DNA of 62,644 nucleotides from Methanomassiliicoccales archaeon (GTDB taxonomy: Archaea > Thermoplasmatota > Thermoplasmata > Methanomassiliicoccales > JAAEEP01). The position numbers and the translations under genes were made by a program. The notes under the pieces were generated by a model. The model saw only the letters and a list, made by a program, of their open reading frames with translations. It made no database searches and had not been told where the DNA came from. Location: NCBI GenBank assembly GCA_013415695.1, contig JAAEEP010000012.1, positions 1 through 62,644 on the forward strand, given 5' to 3'. Below are positions 8,291 to 16,292 of this stretch, piece after piece (the first letter of the stretch is position 1; each line of letters starts with the position of its first letter).

Positions 8291-9409
8291 CTACACCTTG
8301 ACCAGTCCCTCAACCGTTTCCTTGTCCAGGACCTTGACCAGCTCCACGAGCAGCCTGAGATTACTCTCAACGTCCTTCATATCGATTATACCTACATGTG
8401 AGTGGATGTGCCGGGTCGCGACACCCATAACCAGGCTGGGGCATCCTACATTCGAGATGTGTATTATGCCCGCATCGGTACCGCCACCAGTGACCTGCGC
8501 GAGCTGGTAGGGGATCTTATTCTGCTCGCAGATATCGATCGCCAACTCCTTCAGCGGCTGGTTGGGTATCATGGATGTGTCGAAGACGGTGATTGCGACA
8601 CCATCGCCCATTTTGGCTGGGGCCTGCTCCGGCCTTATGCCGGGAACATCTCCGGCGATGTCGACATCTAGCACCAGAGCGACATCGGGCTTGACCATGT
8701 TAGCGACCGTTCTGGCACCTCTAAGGCCGACCTCCTCCTGGACAGTTGCAGCGCCGATGATCTTGTTGGGGTGCTTGATCTTCTTCTCTTTCAGCGTTCG
8801 GATAAGCTCGGCGGCTAGGAATGCCCCGATGCGGTCGTCGAAGGCCTTGCCGAAAGCGAGGGTTCGCTCGTCCACCTTCTTGCCGTCCTTGAACCTGGCC
8901 TTCTTGCTCAGGTTGAATGAGGAATCTGGTACAGCAGCATCACCGATGCGCGCGCCCATCTCCTTGGCCTCGTCGGCATTCGCGGCTCCGATATCAATGA
9001 ACATCTTGTCCATGGTCACGACCTTGTCCCTCTCCTCTCTCTCCATTACGTGGGGTGGCTTGGCCGCAATGATCCCCTGGACCTTTCCCTTGTTTGTGAG
9101 AACCCATACCTTCTGTCCCAGAAGGGCTTGATTGAACCATCCTCCCAGGCCGTAGAAGTTCAAAAATCCTGTATCGTTGATGCCTGTGACAATGAATCCG
9201 ATCTCATCGATGTGACCGGGTACCAGTATCACAGGTGCTTCGTCCTCTCCGTTTTTTTCGAACACTAGAGAGCCGATCTTGTCGTTGTAAACTGTATCCG
9301 CCCATCGGTCCACGTATCCTTTCATGAGGGTGGTGGCCTCCCGCTCGAACCCAGATGGGCCATGGGCATTGCACAGGTCCTCCAGGAACTTCAATGAGTC
9401 CTTCTTCAT
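8291..9409 (-). CDS. M42 family metallo-aminopeptidase
   Basis: 372 residues, the normal length for the M42 family (glutamyl/deblocking aminopeptidases, TET-type particles). The co-catalytic metal-site motifs are present in order: PGHIDEIGF, then AFDDRIGA, the catalytic pair in VQEEVGLRGA, LDVDIAGD, and the C-terminal HIHSHVG. Members form large cytosolic dodecamers that trim peptides downstream of the proteasome. ATG at 9409 is chosen because AGGAG lies eight bases upstream; GTG at 9418 would abut that site. The gene is separated from the FKBP by about 85 bases and from the DUF362 gene by a divergent promoter region. Confidence 0.93.
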   Translation of the reverse strand: MKKDSLKFLEDLCNAHGPSGFEREATTLMKGYVDRWADTVYNDKIGSLVFEKNGEDEAPVILVPGHIDEIGFIVTGINDTGFLNFYGLGGWFNQALLGQKVWVLTNKGKVQGIIAAKPPHVMEREERDKVVTMDKMFIDIGAANADEAKEMGARIGDAAVPDSSFNLSKKARFKDGKKVDERTLAFGKAFDDRIGAFLAAELIRTLKEKKIKHPNKIIGAATVQEEVGLRGARTVANMVKPDVALVLDVDIAGDVPGIRPEQAPAKMGDGVAITVFDTSMIPNQPLKELAIDICEQNKIPYQLAQVTGGGTDAGIIHISNVGCPSLVMGVATRHIHSHVGIIDMKDVESNLRLLVELVKVLDKETVEGLVKV

Positions 9410-9504
9410 TTCGAACACTCCTAGCGATTGAACGCAGATACCTCTATTTAGGATGCAAAGTTAAACATATCGGCCCGTAATAGTAAAATGGAGGAGGTGC
9501 GCCC

Positions 9505-10731
9505 ATCGATCCCGATACCGTAGCCGTCACCAGGATTATGGATCCCGATTCGGAGGAATCGATTGGGAACTCGGTAAGAAGGGTTCTAGATTTGATCGAC
9601 GCCTCCAGCGATCTTCAAGGGAAGAAGAAGGCGATGATCAAGCCCAACATCTGCTGCGATAAGGACTGGACCACCGGGGCCACGACGTGCCCCTGGGTGG
9701 TTAGAGCCGTTGTCCAGTGGCTGAATGAGAACGGAATCCATGACATCACTCTGGCGGACGGCACCATTGTCGGTCAGGACACTCTGGAAAACATGGAGAG
9801 GATTGGATTCATGAGGTTGGCCGAAGAGTTCGGCCTGGAACTCGTTGACCTGAATAAAGATAAGCGTGTCCATCTCGAGGTGGATTCTCCCCGTGTCTTC
9901 GAGAGGATAAAGGTAGCGAGAACTCCACTTGAAACGGATTACCTCATCAACATCCCAGTGATGAAGACGCATATATGCACCTCAGTCACCCTGTCGATGA
10001 AGAATCTGAAGGGGTTGCTGGATAAGAAGTGGAAAAGGCAGTTCCACTTCATGGGACTGGATGGAGCGCTTGCAGATCTAGCCTCGGTCGTGAGACCGGA
10101 CCTGAACATCATCGATGGAACGGTCGGAATGGAGGGCCGGGGACCGATCAACGGCACCGCCAAGGAAGCGGGCGTTCTCCTCGCTTCCAGGGACCATTTC
10201 GCTGCGGACATCGCTGGCTCCAGGGCTATGGGGCTGGATCCCTTGGAGATCGGGCATCTCACTATGTTTGCCGAGAGGATTGGTGTAGGTGTTGAGTCCT
10301 ACTGGCCCCATCTGATCGGTGATGCAGATTTTAAGCTCGCCTTCAAGAAACCGGTATCGGCGAGGGATCAATGCTTCTCTGGCGTCGAGCTTGACTGGGG
10401 CGATCCCTGCAGCGGTTGCGCTAACGCCTTGGGAGCGGCTCTAGATCACTTGGAAAGGGATGGGGATCTGGAAGAGGTGCAGCGCCGCGGGGGTGTTCTT
10501 ATCGCTTTGGGAAAGAAGGCCGATCCCGATGCGAAGGAGAATCTCTTTCTCATGGGTAGATGTCAGCACCGCAATCGGAAGAAGGGCATTTACATCCCTG
10601 GCTGCCCGCCCCAGAGCTTCGTGATAAGGGGACTGTTCTACGAGATGATCGACAAGGAGACGGTGTACAGGCGGGAGGATGTGCTCAAGGAAGCTGAGGA
10701 GGCCTACGGGGATGAGCTTGAGGGCGATTGA
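9505..10731 (+). CDS. DUF362 domain protein, probably starting at an ATC codon
   Basis: About 400 residues of DUF362 type. Visible landmarks are a KAMIKPNICCD segment, a TGATTCP stretch, DYLINIPVMKTH, LSMKNLKGLLDKKWKRQFH, and a C-terminal cysteine-containing segment (GDPCSGCANALG, then CQHR and IPGCPP) that could bind metal. The family's biochemistry is poorly defined. Start choice: the first in-frame ATG is at 9538, but the typical N-terminal strand (VAVTRI) lies upstream of it, in frame back to a TAA at 9484. A strong GGAGGTG at 9493-9499 sits five bases before ATC at 9505. No ATG, GTG or TTG lies between. I therefore give 9505 as the likely start, with 9538 as the conservative alternative. 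Confidence 0.75.
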   Translation: MDPDTVAVTRIMDPDSEESIGNSVRRVLDLIDASSDLQGKKKAMIKPNICCDKDWTTGATTCPWVVRAVVQWLNENGIHDITLADGTIVGQDTLENMERIGFMRLAEEFGLELVDLNKDKRVHLEVDSPRVFERIKVARTPLETDYLINIPVMKTHICTSVTLSMKNLKGLLDKKWKRQFHFMGLDGALADLASVVRPDLNIIDGTVGMEGRGPINGTAKEAGVLLASRDHFAADIAGSRAMGLDPLEIGHLTMFAERIGVGVESYWPHLIGDADFKLAFKKPVSARDQCFSGVELDWGDPCSGCANALGAALDHLERDGDLEEVQRRGGVLIALGKKADPDAKENLFLMGRCQHRNRKKGIYIPGCPPQSFVIRGLFYEMIDKETVYRREDVLKEAEEAYGDELEGD

Positions 10732-10787
10732 CCCTCAATAACTGGGGAAAAAAGAATAAATGCTAGTTGCCAGATACACGGGCCAAG

Positions 10788-10861
10788 GCCACCATAGCTT
10801 AGCCCGGTTGAGCGGCTGACTTGTAATCAGCAGGTCGGGAGTTCAAATCTCCCTGGTGGCT
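10788..10861 (+). tRNA. tRNA-Thr(TGT)
   Basis: 74 nt. Acceptor stem GCCACCA paired with TGGTGGC, discriminator T. The anticodon stem GCTGA/TCAGC encloses CTTGTAA, giving anticodon TGT (reads ACA). T loop TTCAAAT. No intron and no encoded CCA. The 3' end lies eight bases from the stop codon of the convergent cupin gene. Confidence 0.95.
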
Positions 10862-10869
10862 CTTTCTCC

Positions 10870-11223
10870 CTACTCCTCAAGCCACACGGTATCGTCATGC
10901 TCGAAGTTGATCTTCAGCACGATGATGGAGAAGTCATCCTGCACTTCTGGAGTCTCGTGGACCTCACCTGGTTCGCAGACCAGTATGTCCCCGGGACCCA
11001 TATCGTGTCTAACGCCTTCTATGCTTATCGCACCATCCTGCAGGAAGTAGAATGCCTCGGTCTGCACCTCATGATAATGAGGGGGCACTCTCTCCCCTTT
11101 CCCGAAGCGGACCTGCTGAAGAATTGTTCTAGGTGGTACTACTGAATCATCGGTCAGGAGTACTTTCTTCTCGTAACCAGATCCACGAAGCCAATCGATC
11201 TCCTTGGAGCGTATCTCCCTCAT
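10870..11223 (-). CDS. Small cupin domain protein
   Basis: 117 residues forming a single cupin barrel. Cupin motif 1 is seen as GERVPPHYHEVQTEAFYFLQDG (metal ligands in HYH and Glu), and motif 2 as PGDILVCEPGEVHETPE. Such proteins bind a metal and act as dioxygenases, isomerases or ligand sensors; the substrate is not evident. ATG at 11223 (or GTG at 11226) lies within five bases of the upstream aminotransferase stop, so the two genes are almost certainly co-transcribed and translationally coupled. This suggests a role linked to that aminotransferase. Confidence 0.85.
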   Translation of the reverse strand: MREIRSKEIDWLRGSGYEKKVLLTDDSVVPPRTILQQVRFGKGERVPPHYHEVQTEAFYFLQDGAISIEGVRHDMGPGDILVCEPGEVHETPEVQDDFSIIVLKINFEHDDTVWLEE

Positions 11224-11227
11224 CACA

Positions 11228-12562
11228 TCACTGCTCTTTCACCGCGTCCCTTATGGCTTCATCGAGTATTTCCACGGCCGTATCAAGATACTCGTCTTCG
11301 ATGTTAAGCGGTGGTATGTATCTTATTCCAGAGCGACCACATGGGAGGAGAATTAGCCCTCTTTGGTAACTCAATTCAACCACTCTATCGCGGAGGTCCA
11401 CTGCATACTCCTTGGTGTTCCGGTCCTTGACGAACTCGGTGGTGAGCATCAATCCGAGTCCGCGAACGTCGCCTATGCAATCGTGCTTCTCCATGAGCTC
11501 CATCAGCATTTTCTTGAGATTCTCCCCTTTGCGCTGGGCTTCATAGACCAGATCCTCCTCATCGATTACATCGAATGTCGCCAGTGCGGCCCTACAGGCA
11601 AGAAGGTTTCCCCCATAGGTGTTGGAATGGGCTCCCTGCACCTGGAAGTCAAAGAGCTTGTTGTAGACCGTGGCGGCTATCGGGGCACCGGATCCAAGCG
11701 CCTTGGCGGTGCACAAGACGTCCGGAATCACCCCGTGGTGATCGATGGCCCACATCCTCCCGGTTCGGCCCATGCCAGCCTGTACTTCATCGTCCACATA
11801 AAGAATGCCGTGCTTCTCGGCGGTTCTCTTGATGATCCTTATGAACTCCGATGGAGGAACGATGTACCCGCCCTCGCCCTGCAACGGTTCGCAGAAGATC
11901 GCGGCCACCTCCTCAGGGGGAAGAAATGTCTCGAAGTATATCTCGTCCAGTATCTTGGCACACCATACTCCACAAGAAGGGTATTCCAGATGATATGGGC
12001 AGCGGTAGCAGTTGGCGTAAGGAATATGAGTGACCCCGGGCACCAGGGGGAAGAAATCCCTCTTCTGAACAGGCTTACTGGCAGTCAGAGAAAGGGCGCC
12101 GAATGTCCTTCCATGGAAGCCCCCGATGAAGGATATGAACTGCTTCCGACCCGTTGACCACCGGGCGACCTTCATCGCCGCCTCGACGCACTCTGCCCCC
12201 GAGTTGCTTAGGAAGACCTTCTTCTCGAAATCGCCCGGTGTTGTCTCACAAAGCTTCCTCGCCAGTTCCACCTGAGGCCTGTAGTAGAAATCGGTGCCTG
12301 CGAAGTGAATCAGCTTCTCAGCCTGGTCGCGGATCGCCTCAACCACCTTGGGATGGCAGTGTCCTGTGTTGAGTACTGCGATCCCTGATGCAAAGTCGAG
12401 GTACGTGTTGCCATCCACATCCGTTACGATCGACCCTTTTGCCTTATCGGCCACTATGGGTGATGTCTTGGTGGATGTGGATATGAATGCGTAATCCAGG
12501 GCAACGACCTCCCTGGCCTTGGGGCCGGGTGGTGTCTCCTTGATATCTGGAACGTTGCTCAA
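11228..12562 (-). CDS. Class III PLP aminotransferase, GABA/ornithine aminotransferase or racemase type
   Basis: 444 residues. Fold-type I PLP motifs are clear: FLSNSGAECVEAAMKVAR, FIGGFHGRTFGALSLT, FCEPLQGEGGYIVPP, YVDDEVQAGMGRTG, and the lysine in CTAKALGSGAPIAATV that should bind PLP. The cysteine-rich insertion (YRCPYH...SCGVWC) resembles archaeal members that include ornithine aminotransferases and broad-specificity amino acid racemases, so substrate and reaction remain open. Start: a TTG at 12562 preceded by AGAGGGA gives the family length. The frame stays open 94 codons further to 12844, but that extension is unlike the family and is probably leader DNA. The cupin gene follows immediately. 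Confidence 0.87.
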   Translation of the reverse strand: MSNVPDIKETPPGPKAREVVALDYAFISTSTKTSPIVADKAKGSIVTDVDGNTYLDFASGIAVLNTGHCHPKVVEAIRDQAEKLIHFAGTDFYYRPQVELARKLCETTPGDFEKKVFLSNSGAECVEAAMKVARWSTGRKQFISFIGGFHGRTFGALSLTASKPVQKRDFFPLVPGVTHIPYANCYRCPYHLEYPSCGVWCAKILDEIYFETFLPPEEVAAIFCEPLQGEGGYIVPPSEFIRIIKRTAEKHGILYVDDEVQAGMGRTGRMWAIDHHGVIPDVLCTAKALGSGAPIAATVYNKLFDFQVQGAHSNTYGGNLLACRAALATFDVIDEEDLVYEAQRKGENLKKMLMELMEKHDCIGDVRGLGLMLTTEFVKDRNTKEYAVDLRDRVVELSYQRGLILLPCGRSGIRYIPPLNIEDEYLDTAVEILDEAIRDAVKEQ

Positions 12563-12956
12563 AGTAATCCCTCTGTTCTCCTTGTTTAGAGGATTGAGAA
12601 AAGCGTATATGATGGTTGTGTATTTCTCTGGATACTTGAAGGATGAATCCCATCTCTGGAGATGTATCCAATTTTGATGGTCAAATCTAGAGGCCGTGGA
12701 CATGAAAGAGGGTAATTGCCACCCCCGCAATACCTCGATGCAGGGTATTTTACTTGGCCTGAAAAAACTGTCCCACCATCTTGGCCGATCAAATAATCTC
12801 CTTGACGAGCTGACAGTTCTGGGAACATCCTGGGCATCAGTCAAATTCTAATTAAATACTATCATTCAAATGTTAAAAATTAGTGGTCAAATAAAAATCA
12901 AATATTTCATTGAAAGACAAATTATTTGGATTCTTGATAAATATTAATATATTACA
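12563..12956. promoter_or_regulatory. Divergent intergenic region with dyads between aminotransferase and 12957 gene
   Basis: This 394-base stretch contains no supported gene. It holds a near-palindrome CATCTCTGGAGATG at 12651-12664 nested inside GGATAC (12630-12635) and GTATCC (12664-12669), and an AT-rich TATA-containing stretch at about 12840-12955. It probably serves as promoter and leader for both divergent genes; the dyad could be an operator or an RNA hairpin in the aminotransferase leader. Confidence 0.4.
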
Positions 12957-13343
12957 ATGCCAACACTTATATTAGAGAAGTTACTAAAGATGGCCGGAGT
13001 TATCAATTTGCGTAAGAGTAATAAAGGCGGGAATCCAGGGCGAGGAGGGCCGAATAAGAAGGCAAGAGGGCCAAAGGTCGACAATCGGCAACCCAAGGCT
13101 CCTATGTTGAACATGAGGAGGCTCGGTGATTTTAGATACGATATCAGGGAGGTCGTAGCAAGATCCCAGATGGATGAGGCTGCGGGACCATCCTTCATCG
13201 CCCAAGTGATTGCCAAGGCATCCAGAATATCGATAAGGGATGCCAAGAAGTATGTTAGGGACTTTGAGCAAAGGGGAGAATGCACCAAGAATGTCAGTGA
13301 GGACATCTGCGGGCTTCTCGACCGTTACACGAAGTACCGCTGA
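12957..13343 (+). CDS. Small basic protein of unknown function, 128 aa
   Basis: I do not recognise this family. Residues about 12-55 are strongly basic and Gly/Pro/Asn rich (KGGNPGRGGPNKKARGPK), which looks disordered and nucleic-acid binding. Residues about 75-128 form a predicted helical domain ending DICGLLDRYTKYR. ATG at 12957 gives 128 residues; ATG at 12990 (MAGVINLRKS) gives 117 and may be the better start because the AT-rich promoter (about 12935-12950) sits only a few bases before 12957. It is convergent with the ACT-domain gene and isolated from operons. A chromatin- or RNA-associated role is possible but is only inference from charge. Confidence 0.6.
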   Translation: MPTLILEKLLKMAGVINLRKSNKGGNPGRGGPNKKARGPKVDNRQPKAPMLNMRRLGDFRYDIREVVARSQMDEAAGPSFIAQVIAKASRISIRDAKKYVRDFEQRGECTKNVSEDICGLLDRYTKYR

Positions 13344-13377
13344 TTCTTCTTTCCAATAGGACAATATCTCTCGTGAT

Positions 13378-14058
13378 TCAGTGAGTCTTCATGTCCTCTG
13401 CACTCTCTATCAGCTTATTGAGAATGGAGTACGCCTGGATCATATCATCTTCGTCGACTATGAATATTGTATCAGTGAAACAGCTGACAGACTCGACCAC
13501 ATTGATCCCACCTTCAGCAAGATTGCTCGACAAGTAGGCGAAAACTCCGCTGGTGTCCACGATCGACTCTGGGGATTTGACCGCGATCTCGACAAGGTCC
13601 TCCCTGGTCTTGAGAACATTTGACTGCCCCACCGCGTTCACCACTTCATCCCTCAGCTTCTCGTCCGCGATGATGGTGATGGCGTGAGTGCTCTGGATCA
13701 CCTGCATCGTGCTTTTCTCGTTCAGAAGCTTTTTAAACATGGCCTCCAGGCGGTGAATGACGCTCCAATCGTTCTTGGCCGTGACGATGCAGATCTTGGT
13801 CTTCATCTCCAGGCGGCTGGTTCCCAATATCTTCAGGATCTGACTCTCGTGATCCTGCCTGCCAAGCTTCACAGCGTAGCGGCGACAGGCTATCATAACC
13901 GCCTCCTCGTTCTTCAAGCCCATATCCTTAAGGATCTGCCTGGCAAGGGATGAATAGTTAATGAGGTCCTTCGAAATGCAGTCCTTGATCGAGGGGTGAG
14001 CATCTATGTACGCGCGGGTCTTCTCCGCAGTGCTCTCCTTCTGGGATACCTTCTTCAT
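13378..14058 (-). CDS. ACT-domain regulatory protein (COG2150-like)
   Basis: 226 residues. The N-terminal about 75 residues are helical and look like a DNA-binding or dimerisation module (NYSSLARQILKDMGLKNEEAVMIACRRYAVKL). Two ACT-like segments follow, the second (SPESIVDTSGVFAYLSSNLAEGGINVVE...) the clearest, ending near ILNKLIESAED. This arrangement matches archaeal predicted regulators of amino acid metabolism. Its position directly downstream of argD, on the same strand about 155 bases away, suggests it senses an amino acid and may control arginine or branched-chain synthesis. A TATA-like TTTAATA about 30 bases before the ATG indicates its own promoter. The ligand is unknown. Confidence 0.75.
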   Translation of the reverse strand: MKKVSQKESTAEKTRAYIDAHPSIKDCISKDLINYSSLARQILKDMGLKNEEAVMIACRRYAVKLGRQDHESQILKILGTSRLEMKTKICIVTAKNDWSVIHRLEAMFKKLLNEKSTMQVIQSTHAITIIADEKLRDEVVNAVGQSNVLKTREDLVEIAVKSPESIVDTSGVFAYLSSNLAEGGINVVESVSCFTDTIFIVDEDDMIQAYSILNKLIESAEDMKTH

Positions 14059-14214
14059 CGTGCGAAGATAAATAATATGAGTATTAAAGAATTTTCAATT
14101 CGGTTGAAGGCCATTTTATCCATTCATATTCATACTGGAAGGATAGATCTGCTTGAATTCACAGTTTCATTCTTGGCTGAGTGTGATTATCGAGAGATAA
14201 AGGCGAACGTTCAC

Positions 14215-15393
14215 TCAATCCAACAAGAATTTCTGGAACACCCTGTCGAATATCCCGGTGGACTGCTCCTCTATCACCAGCGAGGGCACCAGCCTTACCA
14301 CGCTGCCACCGCAGACGTTTACAAGAACCTTGTTCGCGAACGCGAAACGATAGAACTGCTTCGCCGCGTTCCCCATGTCAATACCGATCATCAAGCCCTT
14401 TCCCCTGACATCGGTCACTATCTCACTCCCCTTCATCACAGAAGAGAGGCGCGCCATCCACTCATCTCCCAGCTTCCTAGAGCGATCGACTAGCTTCTCT
14501 TTGACGATTGTGGATATTACGGCGTTCGCCACTGCACATCCCAATGGGTTCCCGCCAAAGGTAGTACCGTGCGATCCAGGGGAGAAGGTCTTAGAGATCT
14601 CCTTAGAAGTGACAACCGCTCCTATTGGGAATCCTCCGCCCATCCCCTTTGCCAAGGTGACCATGTCTGGAACCACACCAAAGTGCTCGAACCCGAACAT
14701 CTTTCCGGTGCGACCGAATCCAGTCTGGACCTCGTCCATTATCATAAGCGCGCCGAAATCATCACACAGATCCCGAGCCAGCTTCATGAATTGAGGATCC
14801 GAAGGAATTATCCCGCCCTCTCCCTGCACTGACTCGAGTATGAGCAGAGCGGTGTCGTTGGAGAACATTTCCTTCAGCTGCTCAGTTGAACCGTAATCGA
14901 AGAAATCGAACGCCTTTGTCAGAAGGGGTTCGAAACCCTCATGGTATTTCGTTTGGCCAGTGGCAGAAAGGGCGCCCGCTGTCCTTCCGTGGAACGAGTT
15001 CTTGGCGGCGAGCGCCTTATTGCGTCCAGTTTGCTTGAACGCGAGCTTGAGAGCCGCCTCGTTGGCCTCCGCTCCACTGTTCACGAAGAGGGAGGTGCTA
15101 AGGCCATCGGGCATCACCGAGGCGATGGTCTCGCCCAACAGGGCTTGCTCCTTGATGTAGTATAAGTTTGAAACATGGGAAAGGCGCTTGGATTGATCGC
15201 AGAGAGCCTGAGCAATGTTGGGATGACCGTGGCCAAGTGCGCACACGGCAATGCCTGCCACCAGGTCCAGATATAGGTTGCCATCCAAGTCATAGAGGAA
15301 CTCCCCCACGCCGTGGTCGAAGCATATCTTCTCCTTACCGTAGTTCTGGAAAAGGTAGGTCTGATCGAGCTTGACTACATCATCGAAATTCAT
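14215..15393 (-). CDS. argD: Acetylornithine aminotransferase
   Basis: 392 residues. PLP fold-type I motifs: FVNSGAEANEAALKLA, NSFHGRTAGALSATGQ, ESVQGEGGI, MIMDEVQTGFGRTGKMF, and the PLP lysine in TLAKGMGGGFPIGAVV. It converts N-acetylglutamate semialdehyde to N-acetylornithine in arginine synthesis. ATG at 15393 is chosen because GAGGT lies six bases upstream; the frame stays open further but that part overlaps argB and matches nothing. It is the last gene of the argC-argJ-argB-argD operon, 17 bases after argB. Identity is secure from context; the related enzyme at 11228-12562 lacks this context. Confidence 0.95.
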   Translation of the reverse strand: MNFDDVVKLDQTYLFQNYGKEKICFDHGVGEFLYDLDGNLYLDLVAGIAVCALGHGHPNIAQALCDQSKRLSHVSNLYYIKEQALLGETIASVMPDGLSTSLFVNSGAEANEAALKLAFKQTGRNKALAAKNSFHGRTAGALSATGQTKYHEGFEPLLTKAFDFFDYGSTEQLKEMFSNDTALLILESVQGEGGIIPSDPQFMKLARDLCDDFGALMIMDEVQTGFGRTGKMFGFEHFGVVPDMVTLAKGMGGGFPIGAVVTSKEISKTFSPGSHGTTFGGNPLGCAVANAVISTIVKEKLVDRSRKLGDEWMARLSSVMKGSEIVTDVRGKGLMIGIDMGNAAKQFYRFAFANKVLVNVCGGSVVRLVPSLVIEEQSTGIFDRVFQKFLLD

Positions 15394-15410
15394 TGTGATA
15401 CCTCGTTGGG

Positions 15411-16289
15411 TCAGTTGATGGTCACGGTAGTGCCACAGTTGGTGCCCATCAGCACCTGATTGAGTATTGAATTCGGCTCTCTTCCGTTCACCATATGTGC
15501 CTTCTTCACACCGTTCTCGATCGCCAGGCGACATGCCTCTACCTTGGGAAGCATTCCCCCTGAGACGATCCCGACCTCAATGAGATGGTCCATCTCGGCA
15601 ATGGTTATGTCAGTGATGATGGTGTCCAGGTTTCCGATCTCCCTCATCACTCCGGGGACATCGGTAACCAGGACCATCTCCTCGCAGCCCAGCGCCCTCG
15701 CCAGATGTGCTGCCACTGTGTCGGCGTTGACGTTCATCTCCCTCCCTGAGGGGTCGACGCAGATGGGATAGATGACGGGCACGAAGCCGCTGGCACAGAG
15801 AACGGACACAGTGGTGGGATCGATGCACTTAACCTCCCCCACATTACCAAGATCCACCTTCAATTTAGCACCGTTCTCCTCTACTTCGACAGGGGACTTC
15901 TTCTCGCATATGACTGTCTTTCCCTCACTGCCGGAGATACCTATGGCCTTGACGCCTGTGGCCTTGAGAGCGTCGACTATTTGGTCGTTGATCTTCGAGA
16001 GAACGTCCTTCACCACATTGATGGCCTCGTCATCCGTGATGCGGAGTCCCGCAACCTTCTTGACCTCGAGTCCGCGAGCTTCCATCTCCTTGCTTATATT
16101 CGGACCACCCCCATGAACAACGATGGGCCTAAGGCCCAGCGAGACAAGCAGGGCGATGTCATTGGAGATGCGCTCCAGGTCTCCGTTGCCGTTGAGGGAG
16201 TTCCCTCCGAACTTGATCAGGATCTTCTTCCCACGGAGCTTCCATATCCGCGGAAATGACTGGGTCATGATGTTCAGGTTCACTTTCAT
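15411..16289 (-). CDS. argB: Acetylglutamate kinase
   Basis: 292 residues. Amino acid kinase fold motifs are seen: KILIKFGGNSL at the nucleotide-binding start, VVHGGGPNISKEME, VAGLRITDD, and the C-terminal GIVSGGMLPKVEACR and VNGREPNS. It phosphorylates N-acetylglutamate, the second step of acetylated arginine synthesis. The stop of argJ is a few bases upstream of the ATG at 16289 (GTG at 16292 abuts it directly), so translation is coupled. ATG at 16268 (MTQSFPRIW) is another possible start. Feedback control by arginine is usual in some families, but the sequence does not settle it. Confidence 0.95.
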   Translation of the reverse strand: MKVNLNIMTQSFPRIWKLRGKKILIKFGGNSLNGNGDLERISNDIALLVSLGLRPIVVHGGGPNISKEMEARGLEVKKVAGLRITDDEAINVVKDVLSKINDQIVDALKATGVKAIGISGSEGKTVICEKKSPVEVEENGAKLKVDLGNVGEVKCIDPTTVSVLCASGFVPVIYPICVDPSGREMNVNADTVAAHLARALGCEEMVLVTDVPGVMREIGNLDTIITDITIAEMDHLIEVGIVSGGMLPKVEACRLAIENGVKKAHMVNGREPNSILNQVLMGTNCGTTVTIN

Positions 16290-16292
16290 CAC

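Noticed and set aside
11363-12157. Long plus-strand open frame (264 codons) opposite the aminotransferase
   Set aside because: It is antisense to a well-supported PLP enzyme and has no recognisable domain; it is open through codon-bias effects.
12563-12844. 94-codon N-terminal extension of the class III aminotransferase
   Set aside because: Family-like sequence begins at about codon 95 next to TTG 12562, which has an AGAGGGA ribosome site; the extension is tryptophan- and arginine-rich and unlike the family.
15394-15534. Upstream extension of argD
   Set aside because: It overlaps argB in another frame and lacks homology; ATG 15393 has a good GAGGT site and the family N-terminus.
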